Assembly (NCBI RefSeq): GCF_001955695.1
Contig: NZ_CP019236.1
Span: 1-64,000 of the forward strand
Direction: 5' to 3'
DNA length: 64,000 nucleotides
From: Rhodoferax koreense
GTDB lineage: Bacteria > Pseudomonadota > Gammaproteobacteria > Burkholderiales > Burkholderiaceae_C
Every line of letters starts with the position of its first letter. Positions within the stretch are counted from its first letter, which is position 1. Positions 11,059 to 19,069 of the stretch are shown piece after piece. Under the pieces are notes generated by a model. That model worked only from the letters and a program-made list of their open reading frames with translations, was not told where the DNA came from and did not search any database. The position numbers and the translations under genes are program-made.

Positions 11059-12522
11059 TCAGTCCGCACGCTTCAGGCCCACGAGTGCGCTGAAGGCCCC
11101 GCGCTGCGGCGAAGGCGCGGACGTGCGCAGCGGCTCGGGCCGCCCGCGCGGCACGAAGCTGCCGCTGCCGCGTGAGGCCAGCAGCACGCCATCGCGCACC
11201 ACCGCCCGCCCGCGGCTGTACACGGCGGTGGGCCAGCCGGTGATGCGCCGGCCCTCGTAGGGCGTATAGCCCACGTTGTCGTGCAGCATGCCGGCCGTCA
11301 CGTCGACCACGCGGGTCGGGTCCCACAGCGCGATGTCGGCGTCGGCACCGATGGCGATGCTTCCTTTGCGCGGCGCCAGGCCGTACATGCGGGCGTGGTT
11401 GGTGGCGGTGAGGGCGACGAACTGTTCGATGCCCATGCGGCCGGTCATCACGCCTTCGGAGAACAGCAGTGGCAGGCGCAGTTCGATGCCCGGCACACCG
11501 TTGGCCATTTCCTTGAAGGTGGTGGCGTCTCCCTTGGGCAATTTGCCCGAGGCGTCGAAGCGGTAAGGAGCGTGGTCGGACGAGAACACCCCCAGCGTGC
11601 CGTCGAGCAGGCCGTCCCACACGGCTTGCTGCGAGGCGGCGTCGCGCGGCGGCGGGCTGCAGCAGAACTTGGCGCCTTCCATGCCGGGCAGGTCGCTGTC
11701 GCCGGCCTCCAGGAACAGATACTGCGGGCAGCTCTCGGCCAGCACCGGCGCGCCGAGCTGGCGGGCGGCGCGGATCACCTCCACGGTTTCGCGGCCCGCC
11801 ACATGCACGATCAGCACCGGCACATCGACCAGGCGCGCCAGCGCGATGGCGCGATGGGTGGCTTCGGTTTCGGCCAGCGCGTCGTGCGCCACGGCATGGA
11901 ATTTCGGTGCGGTGTGGCCGCGCTCCAGCAGGCGGTGCGCCACCCAGCGGATCATGTCGTGGTTCTCGGCGTGCAGCATCACCAGCGCGCCCAACTCGCC
12001 GGCGGTGGCCATCACGTCGAGCAGCTGATAGTCGTCAAGCTTGAGCTTGTCGTAGGTCATGTAGACCTTCAGCGAGCTGATGCCGTCGCGCACGGCCTGC
12101 GGCAGGTGTTCGCGCAGCGCGGTCTCGTCGGGGTTGGTCAGGATCAGGTGAAAGCCGTAGTCGATGACCGCCTTCTCGGCGGCGCGGCGGTGGTAGTCGG
12201 CCAGCACCTCGGGAATGGCGTCGTTGCGGTGTTGGGCGGCAAACGACAGGATGGTGGTGGTGCCGCCGAACGCGGCCGATACCGTGCCGCTGTAGAAGTC
12301 ATCCGCACACATCACGCCCATGCCCGAGAGTTGCTCGATATGGCAATGGCTGTCGATGCCGCCGGGCAGCACCCAGCGGCCGCTGGCATCCACGTCCTCG
12401 CGTCCGGCGGGCAGAGCTGGCGCGATGGCGGTGATGCGCCCGCCCTGGATGCCGATGTCGGCATGGAAGGTCGCATCCGCATTGCTGATGCGGCCGTGAC
12501 GGATGGTGAGGTCGAAATCCAT
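11059..12522 (-). CDS. Hydantoinase/dihydropyrimidinase-family amidohydrolase
   Basis: The 487-residue enzyme belongs to the D-hydantoinase/dihydropyrimidinase branch of metal-dependent amidohydrolases, which open cyclic amides. Metal ligands are visible: DSHCHIE (His59, His61), the carboxylated-lysine region ISSLKVYMTY (Lys152), a His in MLHAENHD, a His in LIVHVAG, and the catalytic Asp in SSDHAPY. The start ATG at 12522 (MDFDLTIRHG) matches family N-termini. It is flanked by an SDR gene and the transporter operon. No carbamoylase gene is visible nearby, so the substrate need not be a true hydantoin; a cyclic imide or dihydropyrimidine-like compound is equally possible. Confidence 0.9.
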   Translation of the reverse strand: MDFDLTIRHGRISNADATFHADIGIQGGRITAIAPALPAGREDVDASGRWVLPGGIDSHCHIEQLSGMGVMCADDFYSGTVSAAFGGTTTILSFAAQHRNDAIPEVLADYHRRAAEKAVIDYGFHLILTNPDETALREHLPQAVRDGISSLKVYMTYDKLKLDDYQLLDVMATAGELGALVMLHAENHDMIRWVAHRLLERGHTAPKFHAVAHDALAETEATHRAIALARLVDVPVLIVHVAGRETVEVIRAARQLGAPVLAESCPQYLFLEAGDSDLPGMEGAKFCCSPPPRDAASQQAVWDGLLDGTLGVFSSDHAPYRFDASGKLPKGDATTFKEMANGVPGIELRLPLLFSEGVMTGRMGIEQFVALTATNHARMYGLAPRKGSIAIGADADIALWDPTRVVDVTAGMLHDNVGYTPYEGRRITGWPTAVYSRGRAVVRDGVLLASRGSGSFVPRGRPEPLRTSAPSPQRGAFSALVGLKRAD

Positions 12523-12542
12523 GGTGGTGCGAAGGGCTGGTG

Positions 12543-13322
12543 TCAGAAAGTGCCGGGGTAGTGGCCGCCATCGAGCAGCAGGTTTTGCCCGGTGATGAAG
12601 CCGGCCTGTGCGCTGCACAGGTAGGCACAGGCATCGCCGAATTCCGCCGGGTCGCCCAGGCGGCGCGCGGGGTTGGCGGCACCGCGTTCGGCGATCACGG
12701 CCTCGACCGTCTTGCCGCTCTTGGCGGCCCACTGCGCAGCGGTTTCCTTGAGGCGGTCGGTCTCGAACGGGCCGGGCAGCAGGTTGTTGATGGTGACGTT
12801 GTGGGCCACGGTGACGCGTGCCAGGCCGGCCACAAAACCGGTGAGGCCGGAGCGCGCACCGTTGGACAGGCCCAGGATGTCGATGGGCGCCTTCACCGCG
12901 CCCGAGGTGATGTTGACGATGCGGCCGAAGCGGCGCGCGATCATGCCGTCCACCGTGGCCTTGATGAGGGCGATGGGCGTGAGCATGTTGGCGTCGAGTG
13001 CGGCGATCCAGGCGTCGCGGTCCCAGTCGCGGAAATCGCCAGGCTTGGGGCCGCCCGCGTTGGTGACCAGGATATCGGGCTGCGGGCACGCGGCCAACAC
13101 CGCGGCGCGGCCGGCGTCGGTGGTCACGTCGGCGGCCACGGTGACGACATCGGCGCCCGTGGTGGCACGAATTTCTGCGGCGGTGCGCTCCAGGGCTTCC
13201 ACGCCACGCGCCACCAGCGTCAGGCGGGCGCCTTCGCGCGCCAGCGAAATGGCACAGGCACGGCCCAGGCCCTTGCTCGAGGCGCACACCAGTGCGCTGC
13301 GTCCGGAGATTCCGAGATCCAT
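12543..13322 (-). CDS. SDR-family protein lacking catalytic Tyr/Lys
   Basis: A 259-residue Rossmann-fold protein of the short-chain dehydrogenase/reductase family. The nucleotide-binding motif (ASSKGLGRA) and NAG motif (TNAGGP) are present, and Ser140 sits in NITSG. The usual YxxxK is absent: the aligned stretch reads GLSNGARSG (about 151-159), with Leu where Tyr and Ala where Lys are expected. This may be a divergent SDR subgroup with another chemistry or a non-redox role. The C-terminus (GQNLLLDGGHYPGTF) is typical of 3-oxoacyl-reductase-like members. It lies 20 bases before the hydantoinase gene and 15 bases after the DapA-like gene, so it is part of the same operon. Confidence 0.88.
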   Translation of the reverse strand: MDLGISGRSALVCASSKGLGRACAISLAREGARLTLVARGVEALERTAAEIRATTGADVVTVAADVTTDAGRAAVLAACPQPDILVTNAGGPKPGDFRDWDRDAWIAALDANMLTPIALIKATVDGMIARRFGRIVNITSGAVKAPIDILGLSNGARSGLTGFVAGLARVTVAHNVTINNLLPGPFETDRLKETAAQWAAKSGKTVEAVIAERGAANPARRLGDPAEFGDACAYLCSAQAGFITGQNLLLDGGHYPGTF

Positions 13323-13337
13323 TGGTTGTACTCCGGC

Positions 13338-14279
13338 TCAGGCGATGACAAAGGGGCTGCGCTGGTCGAGCGAAAGGCCGACGCGTTGCACGGTGGCCTC
13401 GAGTTCACGCGCGGTGATCGGGTCCATGCGCATGCCCGGCGAGCGGATGGCGTCGCAAGCGATCACGCCACGGCGCATGTAGGTCGTCTTGCGCAGCGCC
13501 AGGCCCATCTTGGGTTGGAACTCGTAGCGGATCAGCGGGCAATAGCGGTCGAACGTCGCGGCGGCGGCGGCATGGTTGCCGGCGGCATGGTGCTGGTAGA
13601 TGCGCACCAGGATCTCGGGGAAGGCGAAACCCGTCATCGTGCCCACCGCGCCGCGTTGCAGCTCTTCCAGAAAATAGACACCACCCAGGCCGCCGAACAC
13701 CTTCATGCTGCCCTGGGCCAGCTCGAGGATGCGCGAGATCTTCTGGCCGACGGGCGGCTCCTCCATCTTGATCATGCCCACGCCGCCCTCGCGGCCCAGG
13801 CGGGCCACCAGCTCGGCGCCGATCTCGGTGCCGAAGGAGTCGGGAAAGTCATGGATGACGACCGGAATCTTCACCGCCTGGGCCACGGTGCGGTAGTAGT
13901 CGAACTGCACGGCGTCGGCCGTGGTGTCCAGCGGCGCCACGAACACGGCGCCGGCGCCGAGTGCTTCGGCTTCACGCGCCTGCTCCACCGCGCCGGCGAT
14001 GCCCAGGGCGCGTACACCCACCCATACCGGCACGCGGCCCTTGGCCTGGGCGATGAAGGCGCGGATCACCTGGCCGCGTTCTTCCTGCGACAGCTTGTGC
14101 GACTCGCCCAGGAAGCCCAGGATGGCCAGGCCATCGACACCGGCCTCCAACTGGAAGTCGACCAGCGAAGCGATGCTGGCCAGGTCGAGCGCGCCGTCCG
14201 CCGCAAAGGGCGTCGGGCAGATGGTGAACACGCCTTTGGCGGTGGCAAGGCGGTCGGTGGTGGCGGGGTTTGCGGTCAT
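13338..14279 (-). CDS. DapA-family lyase/aldolase (not DHDPS)
   Basis: A 313-residue TIM-barrel protein of the dihydrodipicolinate synthase/N-acetylneuraminate lyase superfamily, which forms a Schiff base with 2-oxo acids. The Schiff-base lysine is visible as Lys171 in GMIKMEEPP. The Tyr of true DHDPS (in YNVP) is replaced by His143 in VIHDFP, so it is unlikely to make dihydrodipicolinate. A 2-oxo-acid aldolase or dehydratase role in the local catabolic pathway is more likely. The ATG at 14279 (MTANPATTDR) is chosen over an upstream codon at 14327 that would intrude into the regulatory region. It is the first structural gene after the LysR gene on this strand. Confidence 0.85.
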   Translation of the reverse strand: MTANPATTDRLATAKGVFTICPTPFAADGALDLASIASLVDFQLEAGVDGLAILGFLGESHKLSQEERGQVIRAFIAQAKGRVPVWVGVRALGIAGAVEQAREAEALGAGAVFVAPLDTTADAVQFDYYRTVAQAVKIPVVIHDFPDSFGTEIGAELVARLGREGGVGMIKMEEPPVGQKISRILELAQGSMKVFGGLGGVYFLEELQRGAVGTMTGFAFPEILVRIYQHHAAGNHAAAAATFDRYCPLIRYEFQPKMGLALRKTTYMRRGVIACDAIRSPGMRMDPITARELEATVQRVGLSLDQRSPFVIA

Positions 14280-14363
14280 GGTCGATAGCCGGGTTGCTGT
14301 GAAGTTGTGGCCGATTATTCGAAACACCCCGGCCGGTGTCGCGTGCTTTTATGGCGGACACCC

Positions 14364-14378
14364 TTAACAACGTGTTAA
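14364..14378. promoter_or_regulatory. Dyad operator upstream of the DapA-like gene
   Basis: TTAACAACGTGTTAA is a perfect TTAAC-N5-GTTAA dyad of 15 bp, overlapping the stop codon of the LysR gene and about 85 bases upstream of the DapA-like start. The same dyad with a slightly different spacer recurs on the other side of the LysR gene at 15321-15335. The size and T-N11-A form fit a LysR-type operator. Confidence 0.6.
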
Positions 14379-15307
14379 CCACCCGTTGCCGGCGCAGGGT
14401 CGGGCGCCGGCTGGAATCCCTCGCTTTGCATGAGCTGGCGCAGCACGCCGACAAACGTCTGGGCCATTTGCGACAGCGGCTCGAAGCGCGAGTGCACCAG
14501 GTTGGCCTGCAGACGGGGCGCATCCAGCAGTGGCCGCACCACCAGTTGGCTGGCCGGCCAGCTGCGCACGGAAAACTCGTCGACCAGCGCAATGCCGGCA
14601 CCCGCCTGCACCAGCGCGCAGGCGTTCTGCGGCGAGCCGACTTCGATGGCGGTGCGGTAGCTCTCGCCGGCCGCCTCGAACAGCCCGGTCACCAGCACGC
14701 CGAAAGGCGAGCCGCGGTCGTAGGCGATCAACGGGTAGGCCAGCAGATCCGCGGCCGTGAGCGTGGCCCGGCGCGACAGCGGATGGTTGTAGGGGCAGAT
14801 GCACACCAGGCGACCGCTGCCCAGCGGGGTGGATTCGAGGTTCGGATGCTCCACCGGCAGGATCGTCACGCCCAGGTCGGCCTGGTGGTTGAGCAGCCGC
14901 TCCACCAGCGGCGCAAAACCCAGGTACTGGAAACCCAGCTTGACCTGCGGATGGGTATGGCGAAACGCGGCCATGGCTTGCGGAATCACCATCTGGCCCA
15001 CGCTGGGACTGGACACCACGTTCAGGATGCCCTCACGGTGTTCACCCAGTTCGCGCGCCAATTCGTTGACGCGCTGCACACCGGCGTAGACGTGCTCCAC
15101 CTCGCGGAACAGTTTCTTGGCCTCGGGGGTGGCGTAGAGCCGACCCTTGATGCGCTCGAACAGGGCAAAGCCGACCCGCGACTCGGTGTGCGACAACAGC
15201 CGGCTCACGGCCGGCTGGGAGACGAACAGCAGCTGCGAGGCGCCGCTGATGGAGCCGGTGATCATCACGGCACGAAACACTTCGATCTGGCGCAGATTCA
15301 AGGACAT
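14375..15307 (-). CDS. LysR-family transcriptional regulator of the catabolic locus
   Basis: A 310-residue LysR-type regulator with an N-terminal winged helix-turn-helix (residues about 1-60, MSLNLRQIEVFRAVMITGSI) and a C-terminal effector-binding domain. It is divergent from the racemase/FAD-dehydrogenase genes and co-directional with the DapA-SDR-hydantoinase-transporter genes, a position from which it can control both arms. Dyads with identical half-sites lie upstream of its start and at its stop codon, supporting both autoregulation and control of the downstream operon. The inducer is unknown, probably the substrate or an intermediate of the pathway. Confidence 0.93.
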   Translation of the reverse strand: MSLNLRQIEVFRAVMITGSISGASQLLFVSQPAVSRLLSHTESRVGFALFERIKGRLYATPEAKKLFREVEHVYAGVQRVNELARELGEHREGILNVVSSPSVGQMVIPQAMAAFRHTHPQVKLGFQYLGFAPLVERLLNHQADLGVTILPVEHPNLESTPLGSGRLVCICPYNHPLSRRATLTAADLLAYPLIAYDRGSPFGVLVTGLFEAAGESYRTAIEVGSPQNACALVQAGAGIALVDEFSVRSWPASQLVVRPLLDAPRLQANLVHSRFEPLSQMAQTFVGVLRQLMQSEGFQPAPDPAPATGG

Positions 15308-15320
15308 GGTGCACAGCCAA

Positions 15321-15335
15321 TTAACAAACGGTTAA
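15321..15335. promoter_or_regulatory. Dyad operator between LysR and racemase genes
   Basis: TTAACAAACGGTTAA, a perfect TTAAC-N5-GTTAA dyad, lies 14 bases before the LysR start and about 98 bases before the racemase ATG. Its half-sites equal those of the dyad at 14364-14378. It is a candidate autoregulatory and activation site for the divergent LysR regulator. Confidence 0.6.
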
Positions 15336-15432
15336 GGGTGACCCACAACATAGCAAGTGCCATGCCGCCCACCCCGCCCTAGACTGGCGGCGAGCCCGGC
15401 GATGGTCGCCAGGACACACCGACGCCTTCGCC

Positions 15433-16091
15433 ATGCAGCATCCGATCTACGTCATCAACCCCAACAACGACAGCGGCGTGACCGCTGGGCTGGATGCCGC
15501 CGTGGCCCCCTGCGCCTCGCCGGCGGCCCGCCCATCACCTGCGTGACCTTGTCCGACGGCCCGCCCGGTGTGCAAAGCCAGCTCGATGTCGACACGGCAG
15601 CGTTGTCGGTCTACCGCTTCGCCCAGGCCCACCGGGGCCGGGCCAGCGCCTTCGTGGTGGCCTGCTTCAGCGATCCCGGCCTGGCTGCACTGCGCGAGAG
15701 TGCCGGTGTGCCGGTGCTGGGCATCAGCGAAAGTGCGGTACTGACGGCGCTGACGATGGGCCAGACCTTTGGCGTGATCGCGATCCTGCCAGGCTCGATT
15801 CCGCGCCACCTGCGCAACTGGAGCGCCATGGGCGTGGCCAGCCGATGCGCGGGCGAAGTGGCCATCGGGCGGGACGTCTCCGCGCTGGCCGACCGCCCCG
15901 CCACGCTCGCGGCCATGTGCGATGCCGGCCGCCGCCTGCGCGACGAACGTGGGGCGCAGGTGCTGGTGATGGGTTGCGCCGGCATGGCGCCTTTCCGCGA
16001 ACCGCTGCAGCAAGCCACCGGGCTGCCTGTGGTGGAGCCGACGCAGGCGGCCACCGCCATGGCCCTCGGCCGCGTGCAGCTCGGCTGGTGA
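15433..16091 (+). pseudogene. Hydantoin/Asp-Glu racemase-like gene with a frameshift
   Basis: The start MQHPIYVINPNNDSGVTAG at 15433 is a typical hydantoin racemase N-terminus, but that frame stops soon after 15510. The remainder of the enzyme (LAGGPPITCVTLSDGPPGV onward) continues in another frame through to 16091. Adding one C to the CCCCC run at 15506-15510 would restore AVAPLRLAGGPP, exactly as family members read. The rest is intact, with both catalytic cysteines (VVACFSD and VMGCAGM). So this is either a one-base homopolymer error in the assembly or a recent inactivation. The intact enzyme would racemise hydantoins or a related substrate beside the hydantoinase. It is divergent from LysR and followed by the FAD dehydrogenase gene. 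Confidence 0.8.
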
Positions 16092-16127
16092 CACCGGCCT
16101 CCCTCCAACCACTGAAGCCTTTCGAAC

Positions 16128-17570
16128 ATGACCACACCCCCTACGACACCTCCCGCTGCCGCGGCACATCCTGATCTGCTGCAACGCCTGCACGCCACCG
16201 TGGGCGACGCCGGCCTGGTGCTCGATGCCGAAGCACAAGCGCCCTACCTGCAGGACTGGCTCGGCAAATGGCATGGCCGCACACCGGTGGTGGTCCGCCC
16301 GTCAAGCACCGAGCAGACCGCCGCCGTCATGGCCATCTGCCACGAAACCCACACCCCGGTGGTGACCCAAGGCGGCAACACGGGCATGAGCGGCGGCGCC
16401 ACACCGGACGGCAGCGGCGCCCAGGTGGTGCTGAGCATGGTGCGCATGAATGCCATCCGCCACGTGGACCCGATGAACAACAGCCTGACGGTGGAGGCCG
16501 GTGTGCTGCTGGCCAACGTGCATGCGGCGGCCGCGGAGATCGACCGTTTCTTCCCGCTGAGCCTGGGTTCCGAAGGCAGTTGCACCGTTGGTGGCAACCT
16601 GGCCACCAACGCGGGCGGTATCGCCGTGCTGCGTTATGGCAACACGCGTGACCTGGTGTTGGGCATCGAAGCCGTGTTGCCCGATGGCCGCATCTGGAAT
16701 GGCCTGCGCGCGCTGCGCAAGGACAACACCGGCTACGACCTGCGCCACCTGTTCATCGGCTCCGAGGGCACGCTGGGCGTGATCACCGCGGCCGTGCTCA
16801 AGCTCTACCCGCGCCCGGTGGCACGCGCCACCGCATGGATCGGCGCGGCAAGCCTCGAGGCCCTGGTGGCCCTGCTGGCCCGGCTTCGCTCGCATTGCGG
16901 CGAACGGCTGGTGGCGTTCGAGATGATGTCGCAGGCCTCGCTCGACCTGGTTCTGGCGCACGTGACCGCCACCCGCGCGCCCCTGGCCGGCCAGCATGCC
17001 TTCCACGCGCTGGTCGAGCTGGCCGACACCCGCGCGGACGGCCTGGCCGAACTGCTGGAAGAAGGCTTGGGCGCGGCATTGGAAGACGGACTGGTGCAGG
17101 ACGTCGCGGTGTGCACCAACGCCAGCCAGGCTACCGCGTTCTGGAAACTGCGCGAAGGCATTTCACAGGCCCAGGTGCGCGCAGGCAAGGCCATCAAACA
17201 CGACATCGCCCTGCCCATCTCGGCCATTGCCGGTTTTGTGGCGCAGGCCGATGCAGCACTGCAGGCGCTGCAGCCGGACGTGCGCATCGTCAACTTCGGC
17301 CACCTGGGCGATGGCAACCTGCATTACAACGTGCTGCAGCCGGCCGACACCCCCTACGCCGAAATGACCGAGAAAACGGCGCTGCTGAACCGGACCGTGC
17401 ACGACCTGGTGCATGCCATCGGCGGCAGCATCAGCGCCGAACACGGCATCGGCCAATTGCGCCGCGACGAACTGCCGCTCTACAAGCCGGCGCTCGAATT
17501 CGAACTGATGATGCGCATCAAGCAGGCACTCGATCCCAACCAGATCATGAACCCGGGGAAACTGCTGTAG
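16128..17570 (+). CDS. FAD-linked 2-hydroxyacid dehydrogenase (GlcD/D2HGDH family)
   Basis: A 480-residue flavoprotein of the PCMH-type FAD-binding family that includes GlcD, D-lactate dehydrogenase and D-2-hydroxyglutarate dehydrogenase. The FAD-binding region shows TQGGNTGMSGGATPDGSG and SLGSEGSCTVGGNLATNAGG, and the C-terminal domain ends with the typical HGIGQLRRDEL and DPNQIMNPGKLL. It oxidises a D-2-hydroxy acid to a 2-oxo acid. Its position 36 bases after the racemase-like gene and opposite the DapA-family lyase suggests that it feeds or drains a 2-oxo acid in the same pathway. The exact substrate cannot be read from the sequence. Confidence 0.88.
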   Translation: MTTPPTTPPAAAAHPDLLQRLHATVGDAGLVLDAEAQAPYLQDWLGKWHGRTPVVVRPSSTEQTAAVMAICHETHTPVVTQGGNTGMSGGATPDGSGAQVVLSMVRMNAIRHVDPMNNSLTVEAGVLLANVHAAAAEIDRFFPLSLGSEGSCTVGGNLATNAGGIAVLRYGNTRDLVLGIEAVLPDGRIWNGLRALRKDNTGYDLRHLFIGSEGTLGVITAAVLKLYPRPVARATAWIGAASLEALVALLARLRSHCGERLVAFEMMSQASLDLVLAHVTATRAPLAGQHAFHALVELADTRADGLAELLEEGLGAALEDGLVQDVAVCTNASQATAFWKLREGISQAQVRAGKAIKHDIALPISAIAGFVAQADAALQALQPDVRIVNFGHLGDGNLHYNVLQPADTPYAEMTEKTALLNRTVHDLVHAIGGSISAEHGIGQLRRDELPLYKPALEFELMMRIKQALDPNQIMNPGKLL

Positions 17571-17609
17571 GCGGCACCACGGCCCGGACCCACCTTTTGC
17601 GGCCGCGCC

Positions 17610-18902
17610 TCAAAGCTGCGAAGCGATCACCGAGGCGAACTTTTCCGCGAGCTTTTCCTTCAACGGCCGATCGGCCCACTGGGCGAAGGAGACGGGCTTG
17701 GACCTGGCCAGGTCGGCCTCGAAAATCCGCGTCTGCTCCGCGGCAAATGCGTTGTCGACGATGTTCAGCGTGGCTTCGTCGTTGAGGCGGAACGAACGGT
17801 TGTCGAAGTTCGTGGAGCCCACCGAGACGAACAGATTGTCGACCACCAGCACCTTGCAGTGGAACATGGTCGGTGCGTATTCGGCGATGGTCGCGCCAGC
17901 CTGCAGCAGTTCTCCCCATTGCGCGCGCGAGGCGCTGCGCACGCTGTCGCTGTCGATGTGTTCGCCGGGCACGACGATGCGCAGGCGCACGCCGCGTTGC
18001 ATCGCGGCGAGCAGTGCGTGCCGGGTGAGCTCGTCGGGCACGAAGTAGGCGGCCGAGAGGTCGATGCTCCTGTTCGCGGCGGTGATGGCCAGCAGGTACA
18101 TGAGCTGCATGCTGTCGCTGCCGCCCGAGGGCGAGCTGCTGAACATCTGCGCCTGCGCGTCGCCCGCCTTGTCGAGCATGGGAAAGTAGGGCTCGCCCTG
18201 CAGCACGTGGCCGGTGGCCTTGATCCAGTTGTCCATGAACACGGCCTGCAACTGCGCGACCACCGGGCCGCGCACCTCGAAGTGGGTGTCGCGCCAATGC
18301 GCCGGGTCCTGCGCGTGGCCGGTCCATTCGGGCGCGATGCCCACGCCGCCGGTGAAGCCGATGCGGCCGTCCACCACCAGCAGCTTGCGGTGCGTGCGAT
18401 TGTTGAGCCGGCCCAGGTGGGACCAGTGCGGCGGGTGGAACTTCTGGATCTGCACGCCGGCCGCGCGCATCTCCTCGAGCAGCGCGTCATCCATCTTCGC
18501 GCTGCCCACCCAGTCGAGCAGCACGTGCACCTTGACGCCCGCACGCGCGCGCTCGGCCAGTGCGTCGGCGAAAGCGCGGCCGATGTCGCCCGCCCAGTAG
18601 ATGTAGGTCTCGAAGGTGATGGTGGCCTTGGCTTCCTGGATGGCCGTCAGCATCGGCGGAAAGATGGCATCGCCGTTGACCAGCGTCGTGGCCCGGTTGC
18701 CGGGCTGAAAGGGCGGGCCGAGCAGCACACCCAGTTCGTGCAGGAAACGCGGGTCTTCGATGCCGTACACGCGCGCCACCTGGCGCTCGATCTTCTTTTC
18801 GCCGCCCTTGAAATTGGAGACGAGCACGGCGGCGATCACCGTGGCCAGCACGATGAGCAGCACGCTCCTGAAGGTAAAGCGACGTTTTGTCCACGAATTC
18901 AT
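17610..18902 (-). CDS. Phospholipase D-family cardiolipin synthase-like protein
   Basis: A 430-residue protein with one N-terminal membrane span (about residues 13-30) and two phospholipase D catalytic HKD motifs: HRKLLVVDGRIGFTGG in the first half and FHCKVLVVDNLFVSVGS in the second. This is the bacterial cardiolipin synthase layout, which joins phosphatidylglycerols or transfers phosphatidyl groups at the inner membrane. The ATG at 18902 starts a basic stretch just before the span. The gene is convergent with the FAD dehydrogenase gene and has no obvious partner. Confidence 0.85.
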   Translation of the reverse strand: MNSWTKRRFTFRSVLLIVLATVIAAVLVSNFKGGEKKIERQVARVYGIEDPRFLHELGVLLGPPFQPGNRATTLVNGDAIFPPMLTAIQEAKATITFETYIYWAGDIGRAFADALAERARAGVKVHVLLDWVGSAKMDDALLEEMRAAGVQIQKFHPPHWSHLGRLNNRTHRKLLVVDGRIGFTGGVGIAPEWTGHAQDPAHWRDTHFEVRGPVVAQLQAVFMDNWIKATGHVLQGEPYFPMLDKAGDAQAQMFSSSPSGGSDSMQLMYLLAITAANRSIDLSAAYFVPDELTRHALLAAMQRGVRLRIVVPGEHIDSDSVRSASRAQWGELLQAGATIAEYAPTMFHCKVLVVDNLFVSVGSTNFDNRSFRLNDEATLNIVDNAFAAEQTRIFEADLARSKPVSFAQWADRPLKEKLAEKFASVIASQL

Positions 18903-19069
18903 CGAACGATGGTAAGGCCCGCAGGCAACCGCGCCTGTGGGAGAACACCTCAGAAAGTTCGAAAGAAGCCGTAAGTTGGGACTGTTATCTTCCGGATCGT
19001 GGTGCGCCTGCTTTCGACACCATCAACCCGCGGCGATGCGGAGTCATCTGAATCTGGAAAAGACCCGAA

